The notes beneath the pieces are model-generated. The model saw nothing but the letters and a program-made list of their open reading frames with translations. It had not been told where the DNA came from and made no database searches. This document shows, one piece after another, positions 25,229 to 36,604 of a DNA stretch of 64,000 nt; position 1 is the stretch's first letter; the number at the start of each line of letters is the position of its first letter. Origin of the DNA: Isoperla grammatica (taxonomy: Eukaryota > Arthropoda > Insecta > Plecoptera > Perlodidae); assembly GCA_945910005.1 (NCBI GenBank), contig OX246740.1, positions 51,310,526-51,374,525 on the forward strand. Reading direction: 5' to 3'. A program made the position numbers and the translations under genes.

Positions 25229-28200
25229 GTAAGTCAAACAACTTTTATTACCAATATATAATTATAACTAATCAATAGTAAACAATCAATAGGAAACTAA
25301 TGTGCGAAAAATCTAAAAAAAATATTAATTTTTAATATTTTTTTCTACTTTGCAATTTGCGGTGGCTCATGTGTTTGGGGCGCATGCCCCAATTATAGAC
25401 CGCCTTGTGTAATAGGGTTGTGGTGTATAGGGATGTGGTTAAATTATGCATAATTGTCTAATTGTCTTTCATCTTCATATATATCATCCCTCATCACGAG
25501 TAGCATGATTACAATAATAGGGATGTAAAGCAACAAGGATCAAATTTAATACTACCTACTAAGATTGTATTTTATCGTGTCTATGATTGTGCCATAAAAA
25601 ATGTATTACATTGTCTATGAATCAATACTAAAATAGTTAAGATACCGATTGGATTTGTATTTGCAAATGTTCAACTCAATGCCATTATTAATATTGTATT
25701 TTGTATTAGAAATGTTATGGTGTATAGCATAGTTTGTGACTTTGATGTATATATTGTTTGTGTATACTATATTTTTAATACACCCATAATAAATTTACCA
25801 TTAAACAAACAAAACAAAACATAAAATGAAATTAAAAATTCACCACTTTCTTTTACGGCGCACTGTATACACACAAAGAATTGTTTTTAATTGAACAACA
25901 AAATTAGCATAGACTGCCAATGCACTTTTTAACTATTATTAAAAAGTGTAATTAAGAATGAACTTCACTTTTTAATTGCTCCAGTGGTCTTGACTCTGTA
26001 ATAATAATTGTTCATGTTTTACAAATTACAATCGACCTAAACCTAATTACATGGGTACGCGGCTGCATACTCGAGTACACGGGCGTATTGTATTGTGTTA
26101 GTGGGCGTATTGCACACGTGAACATCCACGTGGGTAACATTCACATCATGAATAATTAAACAATTCGGCTATACAATAATTAGGTTTCATTATCTCCCAC
26201 GTATGAACACAACCGGGCCCATAAAATATGAGGAACCAACGCGGTAAAACATTATTTAAATAAATCTTGTGCGTGAACCCCTCACTTCATTTAGAAACTC
26301 GAACAACGGATAGGTTTCACACACGCAGAGATTGTGTTACGATTGTATCAGAGAGTGGTAAACTCACTTTCGAGCGATGCTGAGGTGGGCGTGGCAACCC
26401 ACCAATCAGGAAGCGCTATTTGCTTTTTTTTTTAAACGGAAGCAGATATGTATTTCGGGGGATCTGACTATCACAATATCAGTCGCGATGAGTCGAATGA
26501 CATTTGGCAAACAAACAACACTTTCTTCCAACTATTTGAAAATGGGGAAAAAATAAAAAAAAATAATGATAAGTAAATAATTCCTTGGATATGAAAGAGA
26601 AACTGTAAAAATCTCATTTACGCAATAAGGCTAATCTTACATATTATTGTGAGTGGAGATTGAAAATGAGGAAGAAAGAAAGTAACACTATATGTATAGT
26701 GGTGGGAGGAACTAACAACTAAGGGGTGGGGGGAGCTGGAACTCTCGGTCTTAGCCCTTGAAGAAGATATCTCCTATACATATTCGTTTTCCAAAGCTCT
26801 TTCCTCATATTCTAGAATAGGTATAGGATCACTCTGTCCGTCGTACGAGCCCCCCCCCCCCCCTCCACATCATACGACCATGCCATAGTTAAAACAATTC
26901 GTACGCAGAATACGGTAATGAAGTAATTTTAAAACCTGGGGACTAGACTGTAAATGTTTGTAAACCCACTGACTTTAGTTCCATCTGCCTTTATCACACG
27001 ACGAAAAACGTGTTTACTTTCTCAAGTTGTTCAATGATGTAAACAACTATGTTACTCTCAATAGTCGCCCCGTGTGTTAAACGCGACACTTTCACTAGTT
27101 AACATCGCCGCCGCTTACAAGCTATTAACAGCACATGTCACACCGGTGATAACGACGACAACATTGCACAAGATAACAATGAACTTTAGGCTAGAGACAA
27201 AACAAGATACCTTGCAAGGTTTCTTTCACTTGCTGTACGAACAACTACTCGACTATGCGTTACAGATTATGAAACAATTCGCATACATTATAACAAAAAC
27301 AATTGAACCCACTTCACCGTAAGAAAATTCTTTGTTTAAATTTTTTCATCTTAAATACATCAAAGACTGTAATTGTAAATTTTACAGACACAATTTATAA
27401 ACTATCAGGAGGTGCCTGGATAAAAGATTTAGTAAAATATGACTTTGTGCTTGATTTTAACGCCCGAACACCGAAAGTGAGCAATGTTTGTTATACATAT
27501 ATAAAATATTACATGCGGAAGAACAATAGAATGAATGGGAAGCTGGGTGTGGGCTTGAGTACACTAGAGTAATTAATGTCGATTCATTTCGGTCAAGATA
27601 TCGCAAATAATTAATCGTTTCAACCCACCCTATTAATAACATCAACGGTTTCTACCGACCACGCGCTGGATTCAACAGCTGAGCCTTGTTCATATTACTA
27701 CTGTACTCGACTGATTCGGGCAACACAATAACTATTCTCTCGTAGGTTTTACAATAATACGCATACGTGTTTATAAAAGTTCTTAAATAAATTAAACTAA
27801 CTCTTGATTTCCAACCGACATTGTATTACTCGTCAAGTACATTGCTTACATCTTCTATCTTAAATAAATTAAACGAAATTAAACTAACGCTTGATTTCCA
27901 ACCGCTATTATAATCGTTTAAGTACATTACATCTTCAATATCGGCCGGGTCTCCTAAATGGCTTCAAGGTGAAAGCATTCGATATGCGATCTACGCAGCA
28001 GATAGTAAATAGATCAACGATAACATCGTAAAATAATAGGCGATCTATATATCTATATAAGTATGATTGTAATCGTTTGAACCCGGTTAAAAGTACCGCG
28101 TATAATGATATGTATATCCTTTAAAGTGGTTTTAATATAAAGCCAGCCTAAGGCAACCATGCGATTGAATGACAGCTAAATCCAAACGTATAAACCTCAA

Positions 28201-28869
28201 CACCATACTCGCATCATAATGTCTTGTTCTTGTTTATGATATTTGATGCGCAGTGTTCTTTCGGCCATTCTATAATATTTTAATTATTTATCTTTTCGAA
28301 CGTTAGCGTAGGTATCCCAGTATAAACGACTATCAAAACAGTTCACATTATACATGGAAAGTTCTATATTATGTCATCATTCTCGGGGCTCATCAAGCAA
28401 TATAGCGATAATAGGTCAACTGATCACTTACCGACATCACTGCGTGAGGCGGCGACAAACATCAAGTGACAAGACTGCTCCAATGATGACCACACTCTGG
28501 TTCAAGACACTGCAATCCAATCATCGACAGCATCAACCTGTTGGTTCAATACACAATCAAAACAAAAAATCAATATAAAAACAAAAACATTTACAAAATT
28601 GAATTATTGATTTTTTTTTCAAAATTAATTTAATTTTGTTTTGGGAAATTTGAGAGTTTTGGTAGTGTATGAATAATTTCAGGTAGATGAATATCATGCA
28701 TCACAATAAGCCACTTTTTTAAATTTCCCACGCATTCACGCCGACACGGACGAATTTAGCGTTTTGGTGGAGGTGCCGGGTAGAACACGCGATACATGTT
28801 CTGCGCGAATACTCGCTTTACTCCTACTGCGCACTGCCTACGCGCATGAGAACTGGTGTACGACATCTA

Positions 28870-29061
28870 AGGCTGGTTCACACAGATTTTGAAGACATAA
28901 TGCATAAGGTTTTAAGACGTTGTTTTAAAAACAACAATGAAAACAACGTCTTAAAACTAAAACTTTGTGTGAACGCCAGTACGTGTTTCCTATGATCCAA
29001 CTTTACGACTACGCGTTAAACCTTAAAACGTATGTCTTAAAAATCTGTGTGGACCAGCCCT
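28870..29061. mobile_element. 192-bp TA-flanked MITE in intron 1
   Basis: The left end AGGCTGGTTCACACAGATTT and the right end (reading inward AGGGCTGGTCCACACAGATT) are imperfect inverted repeats of about 30 nt flanked by TA (28868-28869 and 29062-29063). An internal perfect 18-bp inverted repeat is at 28909-28926 and 28940-28957. There is no coding capacity. The TA target suggests a Tc1/mariner-like source. Confidence 0.7.
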
Positions 29062-29247
29062 TATGTTGCATGAATCGTTATGTCTATGTTTATTACAATT
29101 ATTTACTAAATTTACTCGTAACGACATAAAAATTTGTAGGCAAACATTTTAAATCCGATTGTTAGTTTTTCTTCTTACGAATCCACATTATGGTTCTTTT
29201 ATCACTTCCTCAATATTGTGTAGCGACTAGCGATCTCAAAATATTAA

Positions 29248-29299
29248 CAGAGTCGATAAAGAAGTTCACCCTTTGGACGAAACTTCTTTATCGACTCTG
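29248..29299. repeat. Perfect 19-bp inverted repeat just before the exon-2 array
   Basis: CAGAGTCGATAAAGAAGTT (29248-29266) and its exact reverse complement (29281-29299) are separated by 14 nt. In the pre-mRNA this is a strong hairpin ending 8 nt before the first copy of the tandem splice-acceptor array. It may influence acceptor choice, or may mark the break that seeded the array. Confidence 0.85.
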
Positions 29300-29306
29300 A
29301 AATCAC

Positions 29307-29787
29307 ACAAGACCACAGCCCCCTGTATGTACAACTCTTTGCTTCCAGGTTTTGTGTGCGGTGTGCATCACCCTGGCCGTGGCCGACAAGACCACGCCCC
29401 CTGTATGTACAACTCTTTGCTTCCAGGTTCTGTGTGCGGTGTGTATCACCCTGGCCGGGGCGACAAGACCACGCCCCCTGTATGTACAACTCTTTGCTTC
29501 CAGGTTCTGTGTGCGGTGTGTATCACCCTGGCCGGGGCGACAAGACCACGCCCCCTGTATGTACAACTCTTTGCTTCCAGGTTCTGTGTGCGGTGTGCAT
29601 CACCCTGGCCGTGGCCGACAAGACCACGCCCCCTGTATGTACAACTCTTTGCTTCCAGGTTCTGTGTGCGGTGTGCATCACCCTGGCCGTGGCCGACAAG
29701 ACCACGCCCCCTGTATGTACAACTCTTTGCTTCCAGGTTCTGTGTGCGGTGTGCATCACCCTGGCCGTGGCCGACAAGACCACGCCC
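29307..29787 (+). repeat. 77/78-bp tandem repeat duplicating the intron-1 3' splice site and signal-peptide codons
   Basis: About 6.2 units. Each carries CCCTGTATGTACAACTCTTT then GCTTCCAG (acceptor) and then the codons for VLCAVCITLAVADKTTP. AG ends are at 29348, 29426, 29503, 29580, 29658 and 29736, so periods are 78, 77, 77, 78 and 78. The 77-bp units have GGGGCGACAAG where the 78-bp units have GTGGCCGACAAG. The last unit flows into unique exon-2 sequence. Splicing at 29580 or 29658 keeps the frame and adds two or one extra 26-residue copies; splicing at the first three shifts the frame. Confidence 0.95.
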
Positions 29788-30555
29788 TCCTCCACAACGG
29801 CCGTGCCCATCCCCGCCAAGCTCGACGCTCCCAAGCCGCGCGAGACGCAGAAGCGCGGCGTCGCGGGCGTCGCGGGGGTCGAGGCGCGGGGCGTCCAGGG
29901 GGGAGAGATCCGCTTCACCCCTCCCCCTCAGTACGTCCAGACCCAGGCCAGCGTACAGACGCAGCAACAGTACCTCCCTCAGGGGGCCGCGCAGTACCTC
30001 CAACAGACAGCCTACCACCCCGCACAGCAGCAATATGCCTCCCCCGCGCCTAAATATCAATACATCTCCAAGGCACAGCAACAATACGTCGCCCCCAAGG
30101 CCCAACAGCTAACCCAACAATACGTCTACACCAAAACCCAACAATACACCGCCCCCCAAAAGTTCCAAGCATCTCAACAATACATCGAGGAACCCAAACA
30201 ACAATACCAACAACAACAGGTGCAATACGTATTGGATCCCGCAGCCGCCCAACAATACTACACCCAATCACCCGCAGCTGCTCAACAGTACTACACCCAA
30301 CTGCAACAGGTGCCTTCAGGTGCGCAGCAATACTACACGCAGCTGCAGCAACCCGCCGCCGCGCAGCAGTACTACCAGACACCCGCTGCTGCTAACTACT
30401 TCGCCCAAGGTCAGGGATACAACGTGCAGCCGGTCATCATGATGGTACTGCCCGCGGGACTGGGACCCCAGGCTCTCGCTTACTACGGCAATCAGGCGCA
30501 GCAATACTTGCTTGGGCAGCAGGGACAACAGCAGTATACCATCCTGCCGCAACAG
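29737..30555 (+). CDS. Exon 2: rest of signal peptide and Gln/Tyr-rich body
   Basis: 273 codons in phase 0, encoding residues 5-277. Residues 1-16 (MKLLVLCAVCITLAVA) form a signal peptide with probable cleavage before Asp17. Next comes a Thr/Pro/Lys-rich segment with a dibasic QKR at 42-44 followed by GVAGVAG, a possible propeptide cleavage site. From about residue 60 the chain is rich in QQY and TQ words. Residues of about 171-221 contain a degenerate repeat built on AAQQYYTQ. Residues of about 237-255 form the only hydrophobic stretch, VIMMVLPAGLGPQALAYYG. Tyr-rich repeats could support di-tyrosine or quinone cross-linking (inference). The exon ends CCGCAACAG|gtaaat. Confidence 0.8.
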
Positions 30556-32288
30556 GTAAATAACAACACTTGTCGTAGGCTTTCGCGGCCATATTCTCAT
30601 TTAAAACCTGGCTGTCTTGTATACCACGTAAATTACATTGAGATTTAATTTACGCGAGGATACCCAAAAACTAAGTTTGAATTAGGTAAATAAATTGATG
30701 AATATAACTCATGAGTGACAATTGATTGAGATTTGTATACAGTAAATATGATAGTTGAAAATAGAAGTTGTCTGGAAAACCAGACGGAGCTCTTTACCCA
30801 ATAGTTTGTTTCCGTAAGCGTCTGAAGTTGATGAATTAGGTCCCTCAGTGATTATGATTAGTCAAACATGAATGAGATGAGTCCACGTTTTATTTGAACA
30901 CTTATTTCTTCTACTAATGACGCGGATCAAGCTCTGAAATCTCCGCCAGCCAATCAGATTGCTTGGATATGATCCCATCTCACCTCCAGTGAGGTCCGTA
31001 GTAAATGCGTGCAAGAAGCTATAATGATCCCGAGGCTTGGAGCATTACTTCAACCAACCACTGTGACTAAACGGTCATGCCATATACACCAAAGAAATTA
31101 ACCAAAGTCACGATTCACCGCTTGTGATGTATATAAATTCCAATGCACTTGGAAAACTTCTAAAATGCCTAGTTGAGGCGATACCGTTTACCAAAGAAAC
31201 CAAAGTCACGCTCACTGCTTGCGATGCCTATACTAGCAATGTACTTGAAATACAATGCACTTAGAAAACAGGCGATACCGTTTACCAAAGAAGTTAACAT
31301 TTCACCGCTTGCTTCCCATTCCAGTGCACTTGGAAAACTTGAATGCCCAGTTAAGGCAAAGGTGAAACGTTATAGTTTGAAGTGTCTTTCTGACTTTCTG
31401 TTCAACATTTAAGTACCAGCCGTTTCTTCAGTTTCATTTCACATTGCAGATTTTCTTCCAAACAAGTCCTTTTCTTAGTGACGTAGTAATATTTTATGCT
31501 AAACAACGTGTAAAAATCAAGGATGCAATTTTGGGAACTGGTAGTTCTACCTATTCAAATATGGTATTTCGTCTCCACTACGGTTTTTTAAATATTAACC
31601 ATAAGCAGTATTGTTCGCCGTGAATATTGTTCTCATAATTCACGGTCCCGGACTTCGGCCATGTTATTCGTCTAGCACATCGCATGGCGTGTGCACTCAA
31701 ATAAAATAAACAATTACACGTAATGAAGATTGCACATGAAGTCTGCTGCACGATTACCTGTGTTGAACACAAAGTTATTGTTCGTTAGTTCGTAGAATCC
31801 AGAATCCAGAACAGAAACTCAAACGTATAGCTTTATTTCGTGCAACCCAACACAGATTATGACGTATAACACTTAAAATTGCTCTCTATTGCTTTAAAAT
31901 TTTCACAGGGACGTAAAAATTATATATTTCCCCAGATAATTTACTGCCCTATTTGATGGATTTAAAATTGTAATAATACTTTTTTATTAGATCCATTTAA
32001 TTTTTGAATGTGTACAATAAAGCAAAAGAGGGCAATCAAGCTTTGCGTCAACATTTTCAAGTTTATCGAAAGGAATCTAACTGAAAAAACTAGTTTCGTT
32101 GCTAATGAAAACGTTAAAACTAGCCCGTTCCACAAATGAAACAACAGATCTTATGTACAACCGCTTTGCTCCAAGTTTCTGGAGGAACTGGCCACTTTAA
32201 ATTCGTCAGCGATAAGCTACTTGCTATTCACAATCATTCATAAATCACAGTCGGGAGTATTAATAAAAACAATTCCGTTTGCCCTCAG
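30556..32288 (+). other. Intron 2 (1733 bp)
   Basis: Donor GTAAAT at 30556 and acceptor CCCTCAG ending at 32288. Reading through the donor would add about 30 codons before a stop at 30646-30648, so retention would truncate the protein. Apart from the degenerate repeat at 31085-31360 it is ordinary AT-rich sequence. Confidence 0.7.
31085..31360. repeat. Degenerate tandem repeat of roughly 100 bp in intron 2
   Basis: The words ACCAAAGAA, TTCACCGCTTG/CTCACTGCTTG, CCAATGCACTTGGAAAACTT and GGCGATACCGTTTACCAAAG recur in the same order about three times with substitutions and deletions. It is an old decayed minisatellite with no coding frame. Confidence 0.6.
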
Positions 32289-32651
32289 TTCGCAGCCCAG
32301 TACGCCGCAGCGCAACAGCAGCAATACGCAGCCCTCCCCGCAGAATACGCGCAGCAGTACGCGCAGCAACAGTACTTGCAGCAGCAGGCGTCCGCCTCGC
32401 CCGCCCAGCAACAGCTCTACGCCGCGCAGCAGCAGCAAGCGCAGCAAGCACCTCAGTATACCGCGCAGCAGCAGCCGCAGAGGGCAGCACGTCCCGGCGT
32501 GGTCTACGCGCAGCAGCAGGGAGCTCAACAGACTAGGACTGCGCATCAGCAGTCGCAGTCCGCAGCGTCGCTAGCAGGCAACTACGGCCAAAGGGCGCAG
32601 AGATCGCAATCGCAGGCGCAGACTCAGACGCCGACGCAAGTCAAGGCGTAG
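32289..32651 (+). CDS. Exon 3: Gln/Ala-rich C-terminus
   Basis: 121 codons including TAG at 32649-32651, encoding residues 278-397. It continues the phase of exon 2 and starts FAAQYAAAQQQQYAALPAEY. Composition is Gln and Ala with regularly spaced Tyr. The last 40 residues lose Tyr and gain Ser, Thr and Arg (for example SQSQAQTQTPTQVKA at the end). The same amino-acid bias on both sides of the junction supports joining it to exon 2. CAG runs make the exon prone to slippage. Reverse-strand and other-frame open stretches here are shadows of the CAG bias. Confidence 0.8.
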   Translation, partial: FAAQYAAAQQQQYAALPAEYAQQYAQQQYLQQQASASPAQQQLYAAQQQQAQQAPQYTAQQQPQRAARPGVVYAQQQGAQQTRTAHQQSQSAASLAGNYGQRAQRSQSQAQTQTPTQVKA

Positions 32652-33660
32652 GAGTCTCTTTCCTGTGCGTTGCTCATTCAAGACCTTTCTAAATGAGCGT
32701 CTATCGGACGAAAATACGACTTATTTCAGTTGATTCTAAAAATCTCCTTGAAGTACTAAGGCATACACATAATTTGTATTCAAATATGCCTTACATTATT
32801 TTGTTTGAATGAATTAGAGCCGAAAGTATCAAAACTGAAGGACAAGTCGTTTCGCCTGGAACCCTACCGTTACCATAACAGCATGCGGTACGAATGTATA
32901 CAATATTTACATAAAAAAATCTACATCTTTTATTGTTTACACATACTCATGAATCAATTTAAACTTTGCATAATTTAAAATCTAATTACTTTCGGCCATT
33001 ATGTCAGGCTGACGCGCTCCGGTGGTCCGACATGGAATAATATCCGTACGTGCGATGAGAGTAGAGTTCACGGAAATTTGAAGACGAAGTTCGGCTAATA
33101 ACGAGTTGTTGAACAGCTGATTACAATAATCATTATTAAGTTGGTCCTCCACTCTCACTCTTCGGCTAAACATCTCGGCGCGAGTCCGCCCATAACTCAT
33201 CCACACACACATGCAGTTAGAAAGGCGGTGGCTCCAACTCGAACCCAACATATTATCGCACTCTGTCTGTATCTCGTTCACTTTCTCTCTCACATCCGCT
33301 ATTACGGTTAGGACGCTGTATCGACAACTGATGGGCGTCAATGAAATAGAAAGTATTATATTAACTAAACTCGTTTAACGTAACGTAACCTTGTCCTTCG
33401 CTTTCGTGATGTTGCAGATGTTGCAGATGTTGTTTATATAGATAGATATAAGAGTGATAGATAGTTGTATATAGATTTAGTTGTCAGATATTCTGTGATT
33501 GATTATTGATTGATTAACTTATATTTGCACTATGTTGCCCTATACATTAAATCATCCCATTTCATCATCCTTCGTCATCATTCTTCGATCATTTCATTGA
33601 AAACTTTGTACTGTTAATTTTAAATAACATTGAAATAAAACATGTGCTGGTTTTGTTTTT
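32652..33660 (+). other. 3'UTR and poly(A) signal of the main gene
   Basis: The first canonical AATAAA after the stop is at 33634-33639, followed by a GT/T-rich stretch (TTTTGTTTTTATATG). This gives a 3'UTR of about 1 kb. A 119-codon open frame on the opposite strand (32982-33341) has no recognisable features. Confidence 0.55.
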
Positions 33661-36604
33661 ATATGTAAAAAAATGTTTGTTTTATTTATTTATTTATAGG
33701 GATCCCATGTTTTAATTTATGAAAACCCAGAAATGTTTTTTCGCATCTTTTTTTTTAATGTCTAAACCATCTATTTCTTATGTGGAAGTAAATTAAAATT
33801 TATTGTTTTATCACGTGTTGAATGGAACAATAAAAACATAAAAGTGAACAGGAAGATAATTTGGGGGAAACAAGACATTATGTTTATTGCGGTTAATAAA
33901 CTAATAAAACACACGAATGTAACAATACTTTGTGTAATGGCCAAGTCTAAAGCAAGAACCATAGTAATGATTACAGTCGACGTTGGTCTATTATAGGAGG
34001 AATTAAAATTATTGAAACGTACATTCTAAAACAGATAACGGGGAAGTAATGTGGTAGAAGTTAAGTGTAGCCTATTTATTTAGGTCCGCATTTTAAAACA
34101 GCCCATTGCATGCAAGCTAACATTGTTGGTAAGCATCTCGGTTTTGAAAAATATGATAAATAACACGCATGAACAATTAATTAGCAACAATTAATGGATG
34201 TCAAATGGGCTGTGACATAGATTGATTGATAGATTGATATTTGGGCTTAACGCCTCATATTTTTGCAATTTGGCTAATTGAGACAATGACTGGGTAAAAT
34301 ATGAAAATTAAATAGGGGGCTGTTTGGAGGAAAGGGGCAAATAGGAGGGCGGGAGGAAAAGGGAAACGTTTTCGATTTTCAAATCTTGGCTTAGTTACCA
34401 TGTTTTCAACAAACATTAGATACAAAAAAAAAAACAGAATGTCTCCTAGCAGACAACATTTATTTGTATAGAAAGTATCAGATTAACGGCTGCTTTCCAG
34501 ACTAAAAACCTTTAAATAAAGCTTTAGAAATCTTTTAATACAGAGACGAGCGTCCAACATTAGAGAGGTCTTACAACGCACAAAATACCATTTTAAAAGA
34601 GCGTTAGAAGTTCCAGATGTGCATAACAGGTAGCGACACACTACGGCAAGCCAAAATGCACTTATCAGACAAGTGACGGTATAATCAAAAACGTATGAAA
34701 CCCGGATACATATTATACAGATATCCACACACACAAAAAACAAACAAAGAATATAGTAATAAACCGAAACTGTTTTCAAGAGTGAGTAAACGATGGTGAC
34801 ATATACGGCAAGAGTGGGCTACGTGCCAGTACCGTGTTAGTATAGGCCTACGTGTATATATACTATTATCGACGCCACTATACTTTCACCCCCGTGAGAC
34901 AGAGAACTAAACGGGGAATAGACACAACAACTGTATTATTAAGTTCTTTGTTATCTCTTGAAAGTCAAAATAAGAAATAATAATGTAAAATTTATTCACC
35001 CAAAGTTGAAAGCTTTAAAGCAAATGACCACAGATAAATCTTGAGAAGGCTGACCAACATGGCTTGATGGTAGCGCATTGACTCCAGTTCGATAAGTGTG
35101 TGGGTTCGGTACCCGCCACCAATTCGGGCCCACAACAAAGTCTACAACAAACTTATAATATAAATCGGTCGTTGGATACTCACATTTCTCAGTACCACAC
35201 TATCCACTTGTAAGAATGGAAATTAATGATTTAAACACAACAAGTTACAAGTTACCCCAACAGGATAGCTCACTGTTCTACCGTGAATGGCTGTGGACAA
35301 AAATTTGTGAGTATAAATTCTGACCAAAAACTGAGAATGAAACTCACTTTTATTCTAAAAAGGCGGTTCAATTGTTGTATCGACATTTAATGAATTATTA
35401 TAGATGAAGATAAAACATAACAACAAATTTAATCGCCCATTTATTAAACACTACAACGTTCTTTTGAATTTCTTCCAACCTTCATTTAAAGCATTAGATG
35501 TTACACTTTCTCTTACAGAAAATTAACTATCAGAAAATAACTGTGTGCGTACATATTCAGAACACTCCATTCATCCTCATACCATACAAGGTCGGAAACC
35601 AGAATGAGTTAAGTTATGCGTTTTCTGTGAAAAGTAGTTTTCAAGCGCACACACAACACAGTCACGTAGTACAACGGCCGGCATGCATATTAAAAGTGAA
35701 TTTCTTTGCTCTAGAATTCACAGCGCCAATGACAGTGACAGTGAAACATTTCAGTTCTCACGATGTGAAATGTAACCTTACAACCTGCTTAATATGAATA
35801 ACAGCATTTGACTAATTTATGGGCAGGTAGATTCAGTAAGGAAATGAAACTGGACTAGCAAACACAAAAATGTAATTAATAAGGCGTCTTCGTTTTGTTA
35901 AAATACAGTGCGCTCAGAAAACTACTGTGGTCAAACTGATCGAGTTGTAAGCAGGTAAATAGCAATATATTGATTAATGGTTGATTGGTGAGAAGTCAAT
36001 GTAATGAAAGTTTGTAGAAGATGGTTGTCAAATTCTAAACATATGATTTTGTAAATTATCTGGTGGTCCTAATGGTCAAAGCGCTCGCCAGACAAATGGG
36101 AGAACAATGAACCAATGTTCAAGGTTTTTAAGATTATTTCACTTATACGAGCATATTCAAAATACATTATTTTATATATTGTATAATCCATGACGTAATG
36201 GATAAATGGATACAATTATGTTTATCTCAAAATCACGTTACATGCCATTTAATTTCAGCGCGAAAGAAAGAATTGTACAGTTTCTATCTAAATTTGTAGA
36301 CGGTTATTTTTGTATTCTTATTAAAAACATAATATAATTATTTGCCTGGGTCCTGGAGTTTGCTAATGAAAATCTTAAATCTTTATAGTTTTATACTGCG
36401 TAGTACTTATATTTGAAAGTGAACAGTTACAAATTCCCAGCCGTTGATGGGTTTTAAATCTCTTATTTTCACTCTAATATTTTCACTCACGGAGTTTTTA
36501 TCTAATTATTAGTTACGTTAGTATGTAAAACCTTTGGGTCAGGTTTTTTCCGTAAGGCTTTTTTTACATCCAAAATTTATGGTTTTACAATAATCTATGC
36601 GTGT
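33661..36604. other. Intergenic with one tRNA-like relic
   Basis: AT-rich with no supported gene. A second, weaker tRNA-like pattern lies at about 36062-36125 (GGTCCTAATGGTCAAAGCGC ... GTTCAAGG). Confidence 0.5.
35058..35120 (+). repeat. tRNA-derived SINE head
   Basis: A-box TGGCTTGATGGTAGCGCA and B-box-like GGTTCGGTACCC lie at tRNA-like spacing on the plus strand. The acceptor arms do not pair (GACCAAC versus CCACCAATT), so it is a relic or SINE promoter and not a tRNA gene. Confidence 0.45.

Larger units (their letters stand above)
25229..29736 (+). other. Intron 1 (4508 bp) with repeat content
   Basis: Runs from the GTAAGT donor at 25229 to the AG at 29736 (or to one of five upstream copies of that acceptor). 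It holds a retroposon-like segment at about 25365-25815 ending in an AAACAAACAAAAC tail, a C14 tract (26850-26863), a direct duplication of about 95 bp (27785-27935, landmark TTGATTTCCAACCG twice), a TA-flanked MITE (28870-29061), a 19-bp inverted repeat (29248-29299) and most of the 77/78-bp splice-site array. Long first introns of cuticle genes often carry enhancers; none is identified here. Confidence 0.65.
25217..33660 (+). other. Complete gene: three-exon Gln/Tyr/Ala-rich secreted protein
   Basis: The coding exons are 25217-25228, 29737-30555 and 32289-32651, all joined in phase 0. Together they give 397 codons plus TAG. Every junction has canonical GT-AG ends: ctg|gtaagt, tgcttccag|gtt, cag|gtaaat and ccctcag|ttc. 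Introns are 4508 and 1733 bp. A TATA box stands upstream and an AATAAA downstream. A first exon holding only four signal-peptide codons before a long intron is a recurrent design of insect cuticle-protein genes (family knowledge). The product is inferred to be an extracellular structural protein. No Rebers-Riddiford chitin-binding consensus is visible, so the class is not named. Confidence 0.75.

Noticed and set aside
29307..29787. Reading the array as a coding repeat domain of the mature protein
   Set aside because: Each unit contains an intron-type polypyrimidine-AG segment, periods of 77 break the frame in the upstream copies, and the coded segment is a signal peptide. Duplication of a splice boundary explains it better.
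29446..30105. 219-codon minus-strand open frame over exon 2
   Set aside because: It is a shadow of GC-rich, CAG-biased sense codons and the 77/78-bp repeats. The sense strand has splice sites and a signal peptide; this does not.
32982..33341. 119-codon minus-strand open frame in the 3'UTR of the main gene
   Set aside because: No recognisable domain and no promoter or splice context; it lies antisense within a likely 3'UTR. A chance frame of this length is plausible in 64 kb.
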